Of a DNA stretch of 64,000 bases, positions 46,882-55,773 are shown one piece after another; the first letter of the stretch is position 1; every line of letters begins with the position of its first letter. A program made the position numbers and the translations under genes. The notes under the pieces are model-generated. The model was not told the origin of the DNA. It worked only from the letters and a program-made list of their open reading frames with translations, and made no database searches. The DNA is taken from contig AP018280.1 of NCBI GenBank assembly GCA_004296455.1, positions 1,612,001 to 1,676,000 of the forward strand. The letters run 5' to 3'. This DNA is from Calothrix sp. NIES-4101. GTDB lineage: Bacteria > Cyanobacteriota > Cyanobacteriia > Cyanobacteriales > Nostocaceae.

Positions 46882-47637
46882 TTAATGAGAAATGCCGGGT
46901 ATTCTGAGAATTTGACGTTGTAACGGAGTTAAATCGGAAAAATTATCGGCATCATAATAATATCTAGCCCAAGCTGATATTTGCGGCGAATATTTATAAA
47001 AGATGGTGGTGCGAGACTCGGCAAAATTATCTTTAAAATTATCTTTCTTGACTTTGTAAGGAACAGTACCATGTGTCAAGGCTTCGGTAAAGATAATTGC
47101 ACTCCCAGCTTTTACTGGTACAGTTTGTACACAGTGATGAGGTTGTTCTAAATTTAGCCATGCTTGAGGACAGGGATAATTACTTTTGTGGCTGCCAGGT
47201 ATACAACCAAATCCACCTTCACCCTGATTGACATCATTGAGTTCGTAGGCAACAGCAGTTAAGCCATTGTACATTTTCCCATGCTTAAATTCATAAAATT
47301 GGCAAGGGTCATAAGGAGCTCCACCACCGTGGAGAAAGGAACCCACTGGGCCTGCACCTTGGCGGATAATATGAATGTAATCGTGGTCTAAACGAAACTG
47401 ACTTCCCAATAATTCGGTAAGATAGGGAGTAATAGGGGAGTTATCGATTAAATCGCGAAATGGTTTACCCCAACTCAGTAAAGAATCAAAGCGAAGTCTA
47501 TTAGCTTCAGGTTGATTATGTTTGACGATTTGCTGATGAATTATCTGTTTGAGGGCTACTATTTGTGTGCTGGTAAGAGCATTTTCAACTACTATAAATC
47601 CTTGCAAGTCAAATAAGTAACGTTCTAATTCCGTCAT
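46882..47637 (-). CDS. Phytanoyl-CoA dioxygenase (PhyH) family protein
   Basis: A 251-aa Fe(II)/2-oxoglutarate-type oxygenase. The N-terminus has the PhyH pattern YLFDLQGFIVVENALTSTQI; the jelly-roll core includes GEGGFGCIPGSHKSNYPCP, the distal metal His in FTEALTHGTVPY and the 2-oxoglutarate-binding Arg in AESRTTIFYKYSP. The first metal ligands are less usual: instead of a tight HxD there is LHGGGAPYDP, with H and D seven residues apart. Substrate unknown. It is convergent with the usher gene and divergent from the DUF2237 gene. Confidence 0.85.
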   Translation of the reverse strand: MTELERYLFDLQGFIVVENALTSTQIVALKQIIHQQIVKHNQPEANRLRFDSLLSWGKPFRDLIDNSPITPYLTELLGSQFRLDHDYIHIIRQGAGPVGSFLHGGGAPYDPCQFYEFKHGKMYNGLTAVAYELNDVNQGEGGFGCIPGSHKSNYPCPQAWLNLEQPHHCVQTVPVKAGSAIIFTEALTHGTVPYKVKKDNFKDNFAESRTTIFYKYSPQISAWARYYYDADNFSDLTPLQRQILRIPGISH

Positions 47638-47759
47638 TGTGATTTTGGATATAAAATACAGCGAAACCTTGAATGCATTTCAAGATAACAGCCAGGGGAG
47701 ATGTGTCAGCTTAATTTGCTAAAGTTATATTAATCTAAAATCTAAAATTTAAACTTAGT

Positions 47760-48131
47760 ATGACTGATGCGAAAAACGTCTTAGGTGGAAATCTTGAATT
47801 TTGCTGTGGTTCGCCGATAACTGGCTTTTACCGTAATGGAAGATGTGAAACTGGAGCGATGGACATGGGAGTTCATGTCGTTTGTGCAGAAGTAACTGAG
47901 GAGTTTCTGATTTTTAGTAAATCCCGTGGTAATGATTTAATGACACCTGCGCCACAATATAGTTTTCCGGGATTAAAGCCAGGAGATAGGTGGTGTTTGT
48001 GTGCTTCGCGTTGGCAGGAAGCACTTGATGCTGGTGTTGCACCACCAATAGTGTTGTCGGCAACACATGAAAAAGCGCTGGAATATATTTCGTTGGATGA
48101 ATTAAAACAAAATGCTTTGAATGTCAGTTAG
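47760..48131 (+). CDS. DUF2237 family protein
   Basis: A 123-aa soluble protein matching DUF2237: MTDAKNVLGGNLEFCCGSPI, TGFYRNGRCETGAMDMGVHV, FLIFSKSRGNDLMTPAPQYS, FPGLKPGDRWCLCASRWQEA. The conserved cysteines (in CC, RC and CLC) and DMGVH motif suggest a metal or redox site, but the family has no established function. Full length; the start is at the expected position. It is divergent from the PhyH gene. Confidence 0.88.
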   Translation: MTDAKNVLGGNLEFCCGSPITGFYRNGRCETGAMDMGVHVVCAEVTEEFLIFSKSRGNDLMTPAPQYSFPGLKPGDRWCLCASRWQEALDAGVAPPIVLSATHEKALEYISLDELKQNALNVS

Positions 48132-48165
48132 TTGTTAGTAAATACGTGGTTACAATCAAAACTCA

Positions 48166-48232
48166 AGAAACCCGGTTTCTTGGATTTACGTACTGAGCAT
48201 CGTCTGAAGTTTTGAAGAGAAACCGGGTTTCT
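48166..48232. repeat. Inverted repeat between convergent genes
   Basis: AGAAACCCGGTTTCT (48166-48180) and its exact complement AGAAACCGGGTTTCT (48218-48232) are separated by 37 bases; each arm is itself nearly palindromic. Located between the DUF2237 and HAD genes, it could act as a two-way terminator and resembles a dispersed cyanobacterial repeat. Confidence 0.65.
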
Positions 48233-48323
48233 CCCTGCGCGACAATCCTTAATATTTATTTACTTTATCAATGGTCTTTTAGAGACGTGGGGTGACTGAG
48301 AAATAGACAGGCATAATCTCAAC

Positions 48324-48998
48324 TCAAATTGTTACTAAATCACCTTCAATTTGCGAACTTAAAAATGTCCACAATTGCAAGTCTGTAAAGTCGGGTATTG
48401 CCATAAATGCACCGAGTTCACATAACTTTTTCGGGTCGTGGGTAGAAGCAATGCCAATTGTTTTAATCCCTGCACCCACAGCAGAACGAATCCCCGATGG
48501 AGAATCTTCAAGAGCGATCGCATGTTCTATATCCACCTCCAAGCGTTCGATGGCGACAGAATACGGGGTTGGATCAGGTTTAGCTGCGGCTTCATCTTCT
48601 GCCAAGACAATTAGTTCAAATGTGGTTTCCAATCCCAAGATTTCCAACATAAAGATGGCATTGGCGCGGGGTGCATTTGTAACTAATCCAACTTGGATTT
48701 CCTGAGATTTTGCCCAAGCTAAAAGTTCTGTTAATCCCCCTAATCTTTGTAAATTAGGAGCCATTTCTCGAAACATTGCTTCTTTCTCATCCGCAAATTC
48801 CACAGCCTCATCTGGTGATAATTGCGGCAAAATATTAGCAATTATTTCTGGATTTAAACCACCGCTTATTTTTCTTTGATAAAAACTTTCATCAATCTCC
48901 ATGCCATATCTACTCAGCATCTTCTGCCAAGCTAAAAAGTGGATGGGGTCAGTGTTAACTAGAGTTCCATCTAAGTCAAACAGAAGTGCTTTCAGCAT
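48324..48998 (-). CDS. HAD-superfamily hydrolase (phosphoglycolate/beta-phosphoglucomutase-like)
   Basis: A 224-aa subfamily IA HAD phosphatase. Motif I is FDLDGTLVNTD, motif II LVTNAPRAN, the motif III lysine is in AAAKPDPTPY, and motif IV is ALEDSPSGIRSA. A helical cap lies between motifs I and II (residues about 15-80). These enzymes dephosphorylate or isomerise small sugar phosphates through an aspartyl-phosphate; the exact substrate cannot be read. It is divergent from nagB, which suggests a possible link to amino-sugar phosphate metabolism. Confidence 0.9.
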   Translation of the reverse strand: MLKALLFDLDGTLVNTDPIHFLAWQKMLSRYGMEIDESFYQRKISGGLNPEIIANILPQLSPDEAVEFADEKEAMFREMAPNLQRLGGLTELLAWAKSQEIQVGLVTNAPRANAIFMLEILGLETTFELIVLAEDEAAAKPDPTPYSVAIERLEVDIEHAIALEDSPSGIRSAVGAGIKTIGIASTHDPKKLCELGAFMAIPDFTDLQLWTFLSSQIEGDLVTI

Positions 48999-49145
48999 TG
49001 TATTAGGACTATATATATAATTATGAATTTTAATTACATAGTTTACATGATTTTAGGCGATCGCATTCATCGCACTTGGCGATACTATTCCATTCTGGGG
49101 ACAAACTTATAATGAAGCTGCAATTTACAACCTTTCTACAGCCTT

Positions 49146-49937
49146 ATGATTGCCCCTAAACACAATTTTCGCGTTGAGCAACTCCAAGTAAATATTTACA
49201 ATTCGGAAACTGAGATTGCCCAAGGTGCAGCCGAAATAGTATCTAAATATTTACATCATCTTTTATTGGAGCAAGAAACAGTCAGAGTATTATTAGCTAC
49301 TGGTAATTCCCAACTGCAATTCTTAGAAGCCTTAATAGCCATGCATGGTTTCGATTGGTCACGGATTGCTTGTTTCCATTTAGACGAGTACTTAGGGATT
49401 TCTGCCCATCATGCCGCGAGTTTTCGCTCTTATTTGCGGGAAAAAGTCGAAAAAAGAGTTCATCCTTACGAATTTAACTATATTGAAGGCGACACATTAC
49501 AACCATTAGCAGAATGCGATCGCTATTCGCAACTTTTACAAGCACAACCAATTGATTTATGTTTATTGGGAATTGGGGAAAATGGGCATTTAGCTTTTAA
49601 TGATCCATCAGTTGCAAATTTTACCGACCCTTATGGGGTGAAAATCGTCAAATTAGATGAATTAAATCAACAACAACAGGTAAAGACAGGTTATTTTGCA
49701 CATATAGAAGATGTCCCCCAGTATGCATTTACGGTCACAATTCCCATGATTTGTGTCAGCAAAAAAATAATTTGTCTCGCCCCAGGACAACGCAAAGCGG
49801 AGATAATTAGAACTATGTTACAAGGGAAAATTACTGAAGCTTGTCCAGCATCAATCTTACGTCAACAACAGCAAGCAAGCTTATTTTTAGATATTGATTC
49901 GGCAAGTTTATTATTAACTAATTCTGATAACGCATAA
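49146..49937 (+). CDS. nagB: Glucosamine-6-phosphate deaminase
   Basis: Converts glucosamine-6-phosphate to fructose-6-phosphate and ammonia. The 263-aa protein has the sugar-phosphate loop LLATGNSQLQFLEAL, the catalytic Asp block CFHLDEYLGIS and the active-site segment GIGENGHLAFNDPS. The tail IICLAPGQRKAEIIRTML is also typical. 6-phosphogluconolactonase shares the fold, but HLDEYLG and ENGHLAFNDP identify NagB. ATG 49146 is reasonable. Its last 20 bases overlap the convergent GNAT gene. Confidence 0.9.
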   Translation: MIAPKHNFRVEQLQVNIYNSETEIAQGAAEIVSKYLHHLLLEQETVRVLLATGNSQLQFLEALIAMHGFDWSRIACFHLDEYLGISAHHAASFRSYLREKVEKRVHPYEFNYIEGDTLQPLAECDRYSQLLQAQPIDLCLLGIGENGHLAFNDPSVANFTDPYGVKIVKLDELNQQQQVKTGYFAHIEDVPQYAFTVTIPMICVSKKIICLAPGQRKAEIIRTMLQGKITEACPASILRQQQQASLFLDIDSASLLLTNSDNA

Positions 49938-50367
49938 TTTTCAAAGAGATAATTGGGAAAATTCTCGTCACTAATTGCGTAAAACCAAACTTGCGTTTCA
50001 AGGGCGGTGGTAAGTCTGCTAATGATACTTCCACAAAACCCAAACGACTATAAAAACTGACTAACCAAGTCGCGCATTCTAAATAAAGTGGTTTTGTTGC
50101 TTGCTGAATGAGATGCTGGGTTAAATAGCTACCGAAACCTTGTTTGCGCCATTTTTCTACAACCACCAAACTACCGAGTTCTTGGGTTTCTCCATAGGAG
50201 CGTAATTGTCCACAAGCAATAATTTCGTCTTCACATACAATTACCCAAAAATTTGACCAGCGTAATTGTGTCGGTTCCAGTTTCGCAGAAAATACTAACT
50301 GGCGAATCTTCCAGATATCGCCGATATTTGCTGGACGCAGATGACAGTTTGCAGGTAGATGTGGCAT
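49918..50367 (-). CDS. GNAT-family N-acetyltransferase
   Basis: A 149-aa acetyl-CoA-dependent acetyltransferase. The N-terminal strand-helix CHLRPANIGDIWKIRQLVFS is followed by IIACGQLRSYGETQELGSLV, the acetyl-CoA pyrophosphate loop VVEKWRKQGFGSYLTQHLI (Q/RxxGxG/A), and the late LECATWLVSFYSRLGFVEV block. Substrate is unknown. The gene is convergent with nagB (20-bp overlap) and follows the Rieske gene by 68 bases on the same strand, so the two may be co-transcribed. Confidence 0.87.
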   Translation of the reverse strand: MPHLPANCHLRPANIGDIWKIRQLVFSAKLEPTQLRWSNFWVIVCEDEIIACGQLRSYGETQELGSLVVVEKWRKQGFGSYLTQHLIQQATKPLYLECATWLVSFYSRLGFVEVSLADLPPPLKRKFGFTQLVTRIFPIISLKIMRYQN

Positions 50368-50435
50368 TATGTGCGGTCGCAGTCAGAAACAGTGAGATTA
50401 TTTTAAAAGTAAACCAAAATCCACTTTCTCTGCTG

Positions 50436-51452
50436 CTACGAACTATGAGTTTGCTCCACTTCCCCATAAGCTCTTAACAACGCTAAAAATTTTCTCCGCA
50501 TCAAAATTCCCGGTTTATCGGTCATCATATGCTGTTCTTTGCTAATATCAAGCGGCACATCAAAATCAGTAGTTTCTAAAATTGCCTTATCTTCTAAAGT
50601 TACGGCGCGATCAAAACTAATTACACTTTCGGCTTTGGTATCCGCTTCAGTATCATTACGTAGGCAAAATTGGACAATTTGCGAACTTGAATCATCAATA
50701 GGGACTGCGGTATTCACCACAATATGGACTAAACCATTGGGATAACCTATCCGTAATTGAGCAGTAAAAGGCATATACCAAGTCATGTGCATGGTTCGCA
50801 CTGTCTTATTTGTTGCTAACTTTAAATTTTCTTGCTGTAACTGGGGATTTGTCACACCCAAAGTAGACCAAAATTCAATTCCCCATTCACTTTCTTGTAA
50901 TTCCATCCTATCGGGGGTTGGGTGTTCTTCACTACCAAAAGTAGTTGTGTGTACAAACGTCGGATGGGCAGTGTCAAATTCATTTTCCATTACCCGCAAA
51001 CCAGCACATTTCCAAGTTTCATAAAATTCAGGAATTAAGCGATAGTTAGCGTCAGTGGCTTCGGGAATATTGGGAATATCGCATAAAGGTTCACCCATAC
51101 ATACCCAGACATAACCATAACGTTCAGTACAGCCATAGGCACTAACTTTGTAGCTGGGGGAAATCATTCCTGCTTGCAATTGTGGTACATGGGTACAATT
51201 TCCCATGCGATCGAATCTCCACCCATGATAGGGACATTGAATGCAACCATCTGTGACTTTTCCCAGGGATAACTCAGCAGAACGATGACAACAGCGATTT
51301 TTGACTGCGGCGGGATTGCCTTGAGCATCTCGCCAGATGACAATTTTTTCCCCCAACAGGGTAAATTGTTGAGGATTACCATCCGTTAATAGATTTATCG
51401 GTAAAACTGGATACCAAAAGCGTTTGAATATCGGTTGTTTGGTGACCAACAT
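50436..51452 (-). CDS. Rieske non-heme iron oxygenase (alpha-subunit type)
   Basis: A 338-aa oxygenase. The Rieske 2Fe-2S centre is in NRCCHRSAELSLGKVTDG with CIQCPYHGWRF (CxH...CxxH). The mononuclear iron site is in NEFDTAHPTFVH (D-x2-H-x4-H pattern). Such enzymes hydroxylate or demethylate ring compounds; in cyanobacteria and plastids relatives include pheophorbide a oxygenase and Tic55-like proteins. No C-terminal membrane helices, unlike PAO, so a soluble oxygenase is more likely. No reductase gene is adjacent. Confidence 0.9.
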   Translation of the reverse strand: MLVTKQPIFKRFWYPVLPINLLTDGNPQQFTLLGEKIVIWRDAQGNPAAVKNRCCHRSAELSLGKVTDGCIQCPYHGWRFDRMGNCTHVPQLQAGMISPSYKVSAYGCTERYGYVWVCMGEPLCDIPNIPEATDANYRLIPEFYETWKCAGLRVMENEFDTAHPTFVHTTTFGSEEHPTPDRMELQESEWGIEFWSTLGVTNPQLQQENLKLATNKTVRTMHMTWYMPFTAQLRIGYPNGLVHIVVNTAVPIDDSSSQIVQFCLRNDTEADTKAESVISFDRAVTLEDKAILETTDFDVPLDISKEQHMMTDKPGILMRRKFLALLRAYGEVEQTHSS

Positions 51453-51780
51453 AATGACAATGAAAGTTAATCTACGTGTTTTTTATAATTAATATTTATT
51501 GTAATTCCCATTTGAGGAAAGTACACAGGTAGAGCGCAATACCTTATACCTATTGACAATTTCATCAGCATCAATTCGCCCTCCCAAATATTCTCTATAC
51601 AGAGATGAACTAGTTTTTTTCTTGGTATTTCAATCCTGACTCTTTGCTAATTTAGTCATGATTTTGAGTCCGGAAACACAGTTTTTGTAACGTTTTATCT
51701 CTCAATTCCCAAGTAGATGTGACAATGTATGTAACATAAAGCGAAAGTAAAATTACAAAACTTAAAAAAGGAAAACGTTT
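51453..51780. other. Intergenic region upstream of psb34
   Basis: About 330 bases between divergent genes; AT-rich. The psb34 promoter should lie in the last 150 bases, with AAAGGA about eight bases before its ATG. No repeat noticed. Confidence 0.5.
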
Positions 51781-51960
51781 ATGCCCTACACAACAGAAGA
51801 AGGCGGTCTTTTGAATAACTTTGCCAAAGAACCCAAGGTTTATACAGCAGAAGCCCCTACTGATGGGCAAAAACGCAACTATATATTTCTGGGTATTGCT
51901 GCTGCTCTATTGGTTGCTGGGTTGATTGTGGTTGCGTATTCTGTGTCAAATTTTAGTTAA
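51781..51960 (+). CDS. psb34: Photosystem II assembly protein Psb34
   Basis: A 59-aa protein read directly from the bases: MPYTTEEGGLLNNFAKEPKV at the start, a linker YTAEAPTDGQKRNY, and one C-terminal membrane helix (FLGIAAALLVAGLIVVAYSV). This matches Psb34 (ssl1498 family), a small thylakoid protein that binds CP47 in photosystem II assembly intermediates and competes with Hlips during maturation. AAAGGA lies upstream at a normal distance and a strong terminator follows at 52075-52106. The gene is monocistronic. Confidence 0.92.
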   Translation: MPYTTEEGGLLNNFAKEPKVYTAEAPTDGQKRNYIFLGIAAALLVAGLIVVAYSVSNFS

Positions 51961-52320
51961 AAATAAACTTTAAAAGTAAAAATCTACTTAAGTAGTTAAC
52001 AATAGGAAGCTAGAATCCAAAAACAGAATCATTTCTCCTGGCTCCTACTTTTCCTCAAAACTTGCTATCATTTTCAGGTTCCACATTCTGTGTGAGCCTG
52101 TTTTTTGTTTGGGGAACTCACATGATTCACAAAGTGTAATTAAATACATTGATATTAACGAGAACTAAAATGCCTATTTGTCCTGAGCAATGCGATCGCC
52201 AGATGAAAAACATAGACAGAGTCAGCCCAGTCTGCGGGTTTCCCCGGAGGATAACAGTTATCGGCTATCTGCACATATCACAACAGTGAAAATAAACTGC
52301 TATTTGGCGGTGATGCAACT
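51961..52320. other. Intergenic region between psb34 and the TPR gene
   Basis: Contains the psb34 terminator and, beyond it, the promoter region of the TPR gene. A 39-codon frame at 52170-52289 includes a HIP1-like site and lacks protein-like character. Confidence 0.5.
52075..52106 (+). terminator. Intrinsic terminator of psb34
   Basis: CAGGTTCCACA (52075-52085), loop TTC, and TGTGTGAGCCTG (52089-52100) form an 11-pair stem with one bulged base, followed by six T residues. A classic Rho-independent signature about 115 bases after the psb34 stop. Confidence 0.75.
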
Positions 52321-54495
52321 ATGAGCGTGAATGATACTACACACCCTGATAATTTTACCTGGAATAAACAGGTATATCACCGTCTCAAATTAGCCTTGGG
52401 TTTGGGTTTGCGGCGACAAATGTTTTTGGCGGTGTGTGACGATTTAAACCTGCGAAATCAAGTAGCGGCGAGGTTGCACTCAACCCTAGCATACCCGGTA
52501 GGACAGGTTTTATACCAGCCAGCAAATTCATTTGAAACAAGTACCCCAGCATATCCGCGTTTAGTAACGCTCAGGTTAAATTTAAGTGACCCCAATCCCA
52601 TTGCCCAAATCAATCAATGGTTAACTAATTACCCGCCGCCAATTGTTGGTGGCAGCAAAGATACTCCGGGTAGACCTTTACCAATTCCAGCATTTCAGAT
52701 AGTTGGTACAGAACAGTTAACGCGCCAACCAGTGGCGACACAAAGATTATTTTTACATTATTTGCGGTTGACGGAACAGCATTTGTCAGCCCCAGAGTCA
52801 AATTATTCCTTAGAATCAAGTTTATTACTGTGGGTTCCCCGTCCCTGGTTACATGCAATTCAACAATCTGCACCGCAGTTTTGGCGATGTCGGACTGGTG
52901 TATTTACCTTTGCTGGAGAACCAACACCAACCACAAAAACCAAGGGTTCTCCAGAAAGGTTTTCCAGTTCGCGGGTATTAGATACGGGTAGTCTGGAACA
53001 AACAATTCTCGATGATAGGACTCCACCGGATGATTTTGATTTTCCCCTATCCGATAAATCTGCACATCGTAGTCACAAACCACAAGAACCAGCACCAAAA
53101 TCTGAAGAGATGGCGGTGTCTGTATCCCCGGAAGAACCGCCCCAAGTCAAAGATATTTCATCGGCGGCGACTGCAACCTCTGGGTTATCCCACATTACCC
53201 AGGAATTAACCGAACTTGTTTTGGCTACAGCAGGTACATTTACCATGCAACATGGGGAAATGGAACTTGCTCCACAGCAGGTGTTAGCAGAAATCGAGAA
53301 TTTGCATCAGCAGAAAGCTCCGGCAGAAAGTTTGGCAATTGCCTATCAAAAGTTGGGTAATTTGTATCGTTTACAGATTGAACAAGGACATGCCAACTTA
53401 GAAAATTTGATGGTGGCGATTATTGCTTATCAAGAGGCAATTACATACGATGAAGCTTCACCCCAAGTTCCTGATGTTTTGAATGACTTGGGGACATTGT
53501 ATTGGATGTTGTATCGGACTCCTCCTAATTCGGAAGAAGGACAATCTTACATTGAACAGGGAATCGAATTTTATCAACTAGCGTTAAAATTAATTTCCCC
53601 CGAAACTCATCCTGATACCTATGGGCGGGTGCATAATAATTTAGGAACCGCCTATGGAGATTTGGCGAGATTTTCCAACCCTGCCGAAAATTGGCAGCAA
53701 GCTGTGGCAGCATACGGGGAAGCACTGCGGTATCGGACGGCGGAAATGGAACCGCTTAAATTTGCTGCCTGTCAGAATAACTTGGGTACAGCATTCTGGC
53801 ATTTAGCGCAGTATAACTTGCCGGCGGTACATTTGAAACGAGCGATCGCAGCCTACGGATTGGCTTTAGTTCACTATACGCCTAAGACTGAGCCGTTAAA
53901 ATACGGCATGATTAAGAATAATATTGGTACCGCATATTGGAATTTGGCACAGTATGAACAACCCAGCGAAAATTTACTTTTGGCAATAGAAGCCTATCGC
54001 GAAGCTTTAAAATTCCGCACTCCCACCAATCAAGCTGCGGCTTGTTCGGCGACACAAAATAATTTGGGTACAGCTTATTGGCATTTGGCAAACCAAGCTC
54101 AAACTCCCAAGGAAGAAAAATGTCAGTATTTGCAAATGTGCATCAGTGCTTATCAAGAGGCTTTAGGTTTAGCACATTCTTTGAATGGAATACCTTTGAG
54201 TTTTGATTTATTTGCTACTCACAATAACTTGGGATTAGCCCATTATCAACTTGTCACGGATGCTTATTATGAAGGTGAAAAAACTGAACGCTCTCAACAT
54301 CTCGAAGCGGCTTTAGAAAACCATTTACAGGCATTAAATGGGATGAGTAAACAACCGGAAACTTATCAAACAACCCTTGCTTATATCGTTAAAGCAATTC
54401 GAGCTTTTCATAATGAATTAGGTATCCAAGGGCAAAACATTGCACTATCAAAAGTACCAGGGGCATTATTACCAGAAATTTTACCAAAGCTATAA
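52321..54495 (+). CDS. Large TPR-repeat protein with an unrecognised N-terminal domain
   Basis: A 724-aa cytoplasmic protein. Residues 1-220 form a folded-looking domain that begins FTWNKQVYHRLKLALGLGLR then RQMFLAVCDDLNLRNQVAAR, reminiscent of the nucleotide-free start of cyanobacterial signalling ATPases but without a Walker motif. A Pro/Ser/Glu-rich linker (about 200-290) leads to a long TPR solenoid, with repeats such as VHNNLGTAYGDLARFSNPAE, ACQNNLGTAFWHLAQYNLPA and ATQNNLGTAYWHLANQAQTP. It likely scaffolds other proteins. Its convergent neighbour encodes an FHA protein and next comes a Ser/Thr kinase, suggesting a signalling group. Confidence 0.82.
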   Translation: MSVNDTTHPDNFTWNKQVYHRLKLALGLGLRRQMFLAVCDDLNLRNQVAARLHSTLAYPVGQVLYQPANSFETSTPAYPRLVTLRLNLSDPNPIAQINQWLTNYPPPIVGGSKDTPGRPLPIPAFQIVGTEQLTRQPVATQRLFLHYLRLTEQHLSAPESNYSLESSLLLWVPRPWLHAIQQSAPQFWRCRTGVFTFAGEPTPTTKTKGSPERFSSSRVLDTGSLEQTILDDRTPPDDFDFPLSDKSAHRSHKPQEPAPKSEEMAVSVSPEEPPQVKDISSAATATSGLSHITQELTELVLATAGTFTMQHGEMELAPQQVLAEIENLHQQKAPAESLAIAYQKLGNLYRLQIEQGHANLENLMVAIIAYQEAITYDEASPQVPDVLNDLGTLYWMLYRTPPNSEEGQSYIEQGIEFYQLALKLISPETHPDTYGRVHNNLGTAYGDLARFSNPAENWQQAVAAYGEALRYRTAEMEPLKFAACQNNLGTAFWHLAQYNLPAVHLKRAIAAYGLALVHYTPKTEPLKYGMIKNNIGTAYWNLAQYEQPSENLLLAIEAYREALKFRTPTNQAAACSATQNNLGTAYWHLANQAQTPKEEKCQYLQMCISAYQEALGLAHSLNGIPLSFDLFATHNNLGLAHYQLVTDAYYEGEKTERSQHLEAALENHLQALNGMSKQPETYQTTLAYIVKAIRAFHNELGIQGQNIALSKVPGALLPEILPKL

Positions 54496-54555
54496 ATAGG
54501 GAACAATAAAATACTATACTCCTAACAGCAACGCCCCAAAACGATATATTCTCGA

Positions 54556-55305
54556 CTATTTTTGGTAGGGACTATTGGGTGTTTGCTGGCTGACAAAGTA
54601 TTCGCGAATCTCTGGCGATGGTTCAAGAGGAAATAGTTGCGATATGGGTGTATCGACAAAATCTCTTTCGATATAACCGATACTCTTTAACATTTCTATC
54701 GTATTATCTAGATTTTCTGCAAAGAGCTTGGTTTTAGTAGTTTGGTACCTTGCCAAATCAGCTTTTCGCTCTTGAGTCGGAATTAGCTGCATCAGTAATT
54801 CTACGGCAACTGTAGGTAAAATTGAAGTCTTTGTATTTAAGAAAAAGTAAAAGACAACATTTCCCAAACGAATTTCATCACCATCCTTTAACTTCACTGA
54901 CTGAAATACACGTTCTCCATTGATATAGGAACCATTAGTGCTGTTAAAGTCAATCAAGCAAAAACTTTGTTCTGCATCTAGATATTGAATAGCTGCGTGA
55001 CGGCGGGATACATAGGTATCTGTCAAGTGTATCCCGCTTGCGCGATCGCGTCCAATAGTCCAGATTTTTTGCGGCTGCTTTAAAGTCTGTGTTTCGCCTT
55101 GACATAAATTCGTAATTGCATAAGCTGTCGAATCATCGATGACACCTTGTAAGTAGAACGACTTCACCCCTGTCAATGAAGAATGATGTACAGTCTCTAA
55201 TTGAAGAATTTCATTCAATAGACTGCTGTTGTGTTCGTACAACTTCAGAAATGTCTGATATAACCTTAACCGACGTTCGAGTTCTACCTCTACAAACTCA
55301 GCCAT
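54556..55305 (-). CDS. FHA-domain protein
   Basis: A 249-aa protein with a central forkhead-associated domain that binds phosphothreonine: WTIGRDRASGIHLTDTYVSR, RHAAIQYLDAEQSFCLIDFN and STNGSYINGERVFQSVKLKD contain the conserved GR, SRRHA and NSTNGSYING residues. The first 75 residues are helical (LYQTFLKLYEHNSSLLNEIL) and the C-terminal 80 form another helical region. With a Ser/Thr kinase gene 470 bases upstream on the same strand, it is a plausible phospho-dependent partner of that kinase. This partnership is inference. Confidence 0.9.
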   Translation of the reverse strand: MAEFVEVELERRLRLYQTFLKLYEHNSSLLNEILQLETVHHSSLTGVKSFYLQGVIDDSTAYAITNLCQGETQTLKQPQKIWTIGRDRASGIHLTDTYVSRRHAAIQYLDAEQSFCLIDFNSTNGSYINGERVFQSVKLKDGDEIRLGNVVFYFFLNTKTSILPTVAVELLMQLIPTQERKADLARYQTTKTKLFAENLDNTIEMLKSIGYIERDFVDTPISQLFPLEPSPEIREYFVSQQTPNSPYQK

Positions 55306-55773
55306 AGTTTAGGTACTGTACATTAAATATTAAAAACTTTGAGATTGCATTTTTTCTTTCTACCGCCAACTTTAGCAGGCAGAAATATCTAGTTATTTTT
55401 ACCTTTTACTGTTTGTATTGATTCATAATTCACCCTGCATTGATGTTTACCCTTCAGATTGCGAAATACTTTTATAAAAAATGATGATTGCGCTTTGATG
55501 TCCTATTATATACACTATATTCACTTTTCTAATCGATTATTTATCAAAAAAATCTCAAAAAACAATTCAGCCTTTTAGTATCAACATTTACAACTTCATA
55601 TACAAAATACTATTCCACGTTTTTATTCTCTAAAAATTTTGGCAAGTGCTTACACTTAACATCTTTAGTTAAGTTTTTTTGGTTATGGATTTATAGTATT
55701 TTCTGCTGCCAAAGTAATTGAAAAAGATTCAAGATTTTGGGCTGGAAGATTCCGCAAAATCTCAAATCTCACA
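55306..55773. other. AT-rich intergenic region
   Basis: About 470 AT-rich bases between the kinase stop and the FHA gene start; no ORF with a start signal, no obvious repeat. It should carry the FHA gene promoter. Confidence 0.5.

Noticed and set aside
51652-51870. 72-codon minus-strand frame
   Set aside because: It is antisense to psb34, whose start signal, sequence and terminator are convincing; the minus-strand frame has no ribosome-binding site.
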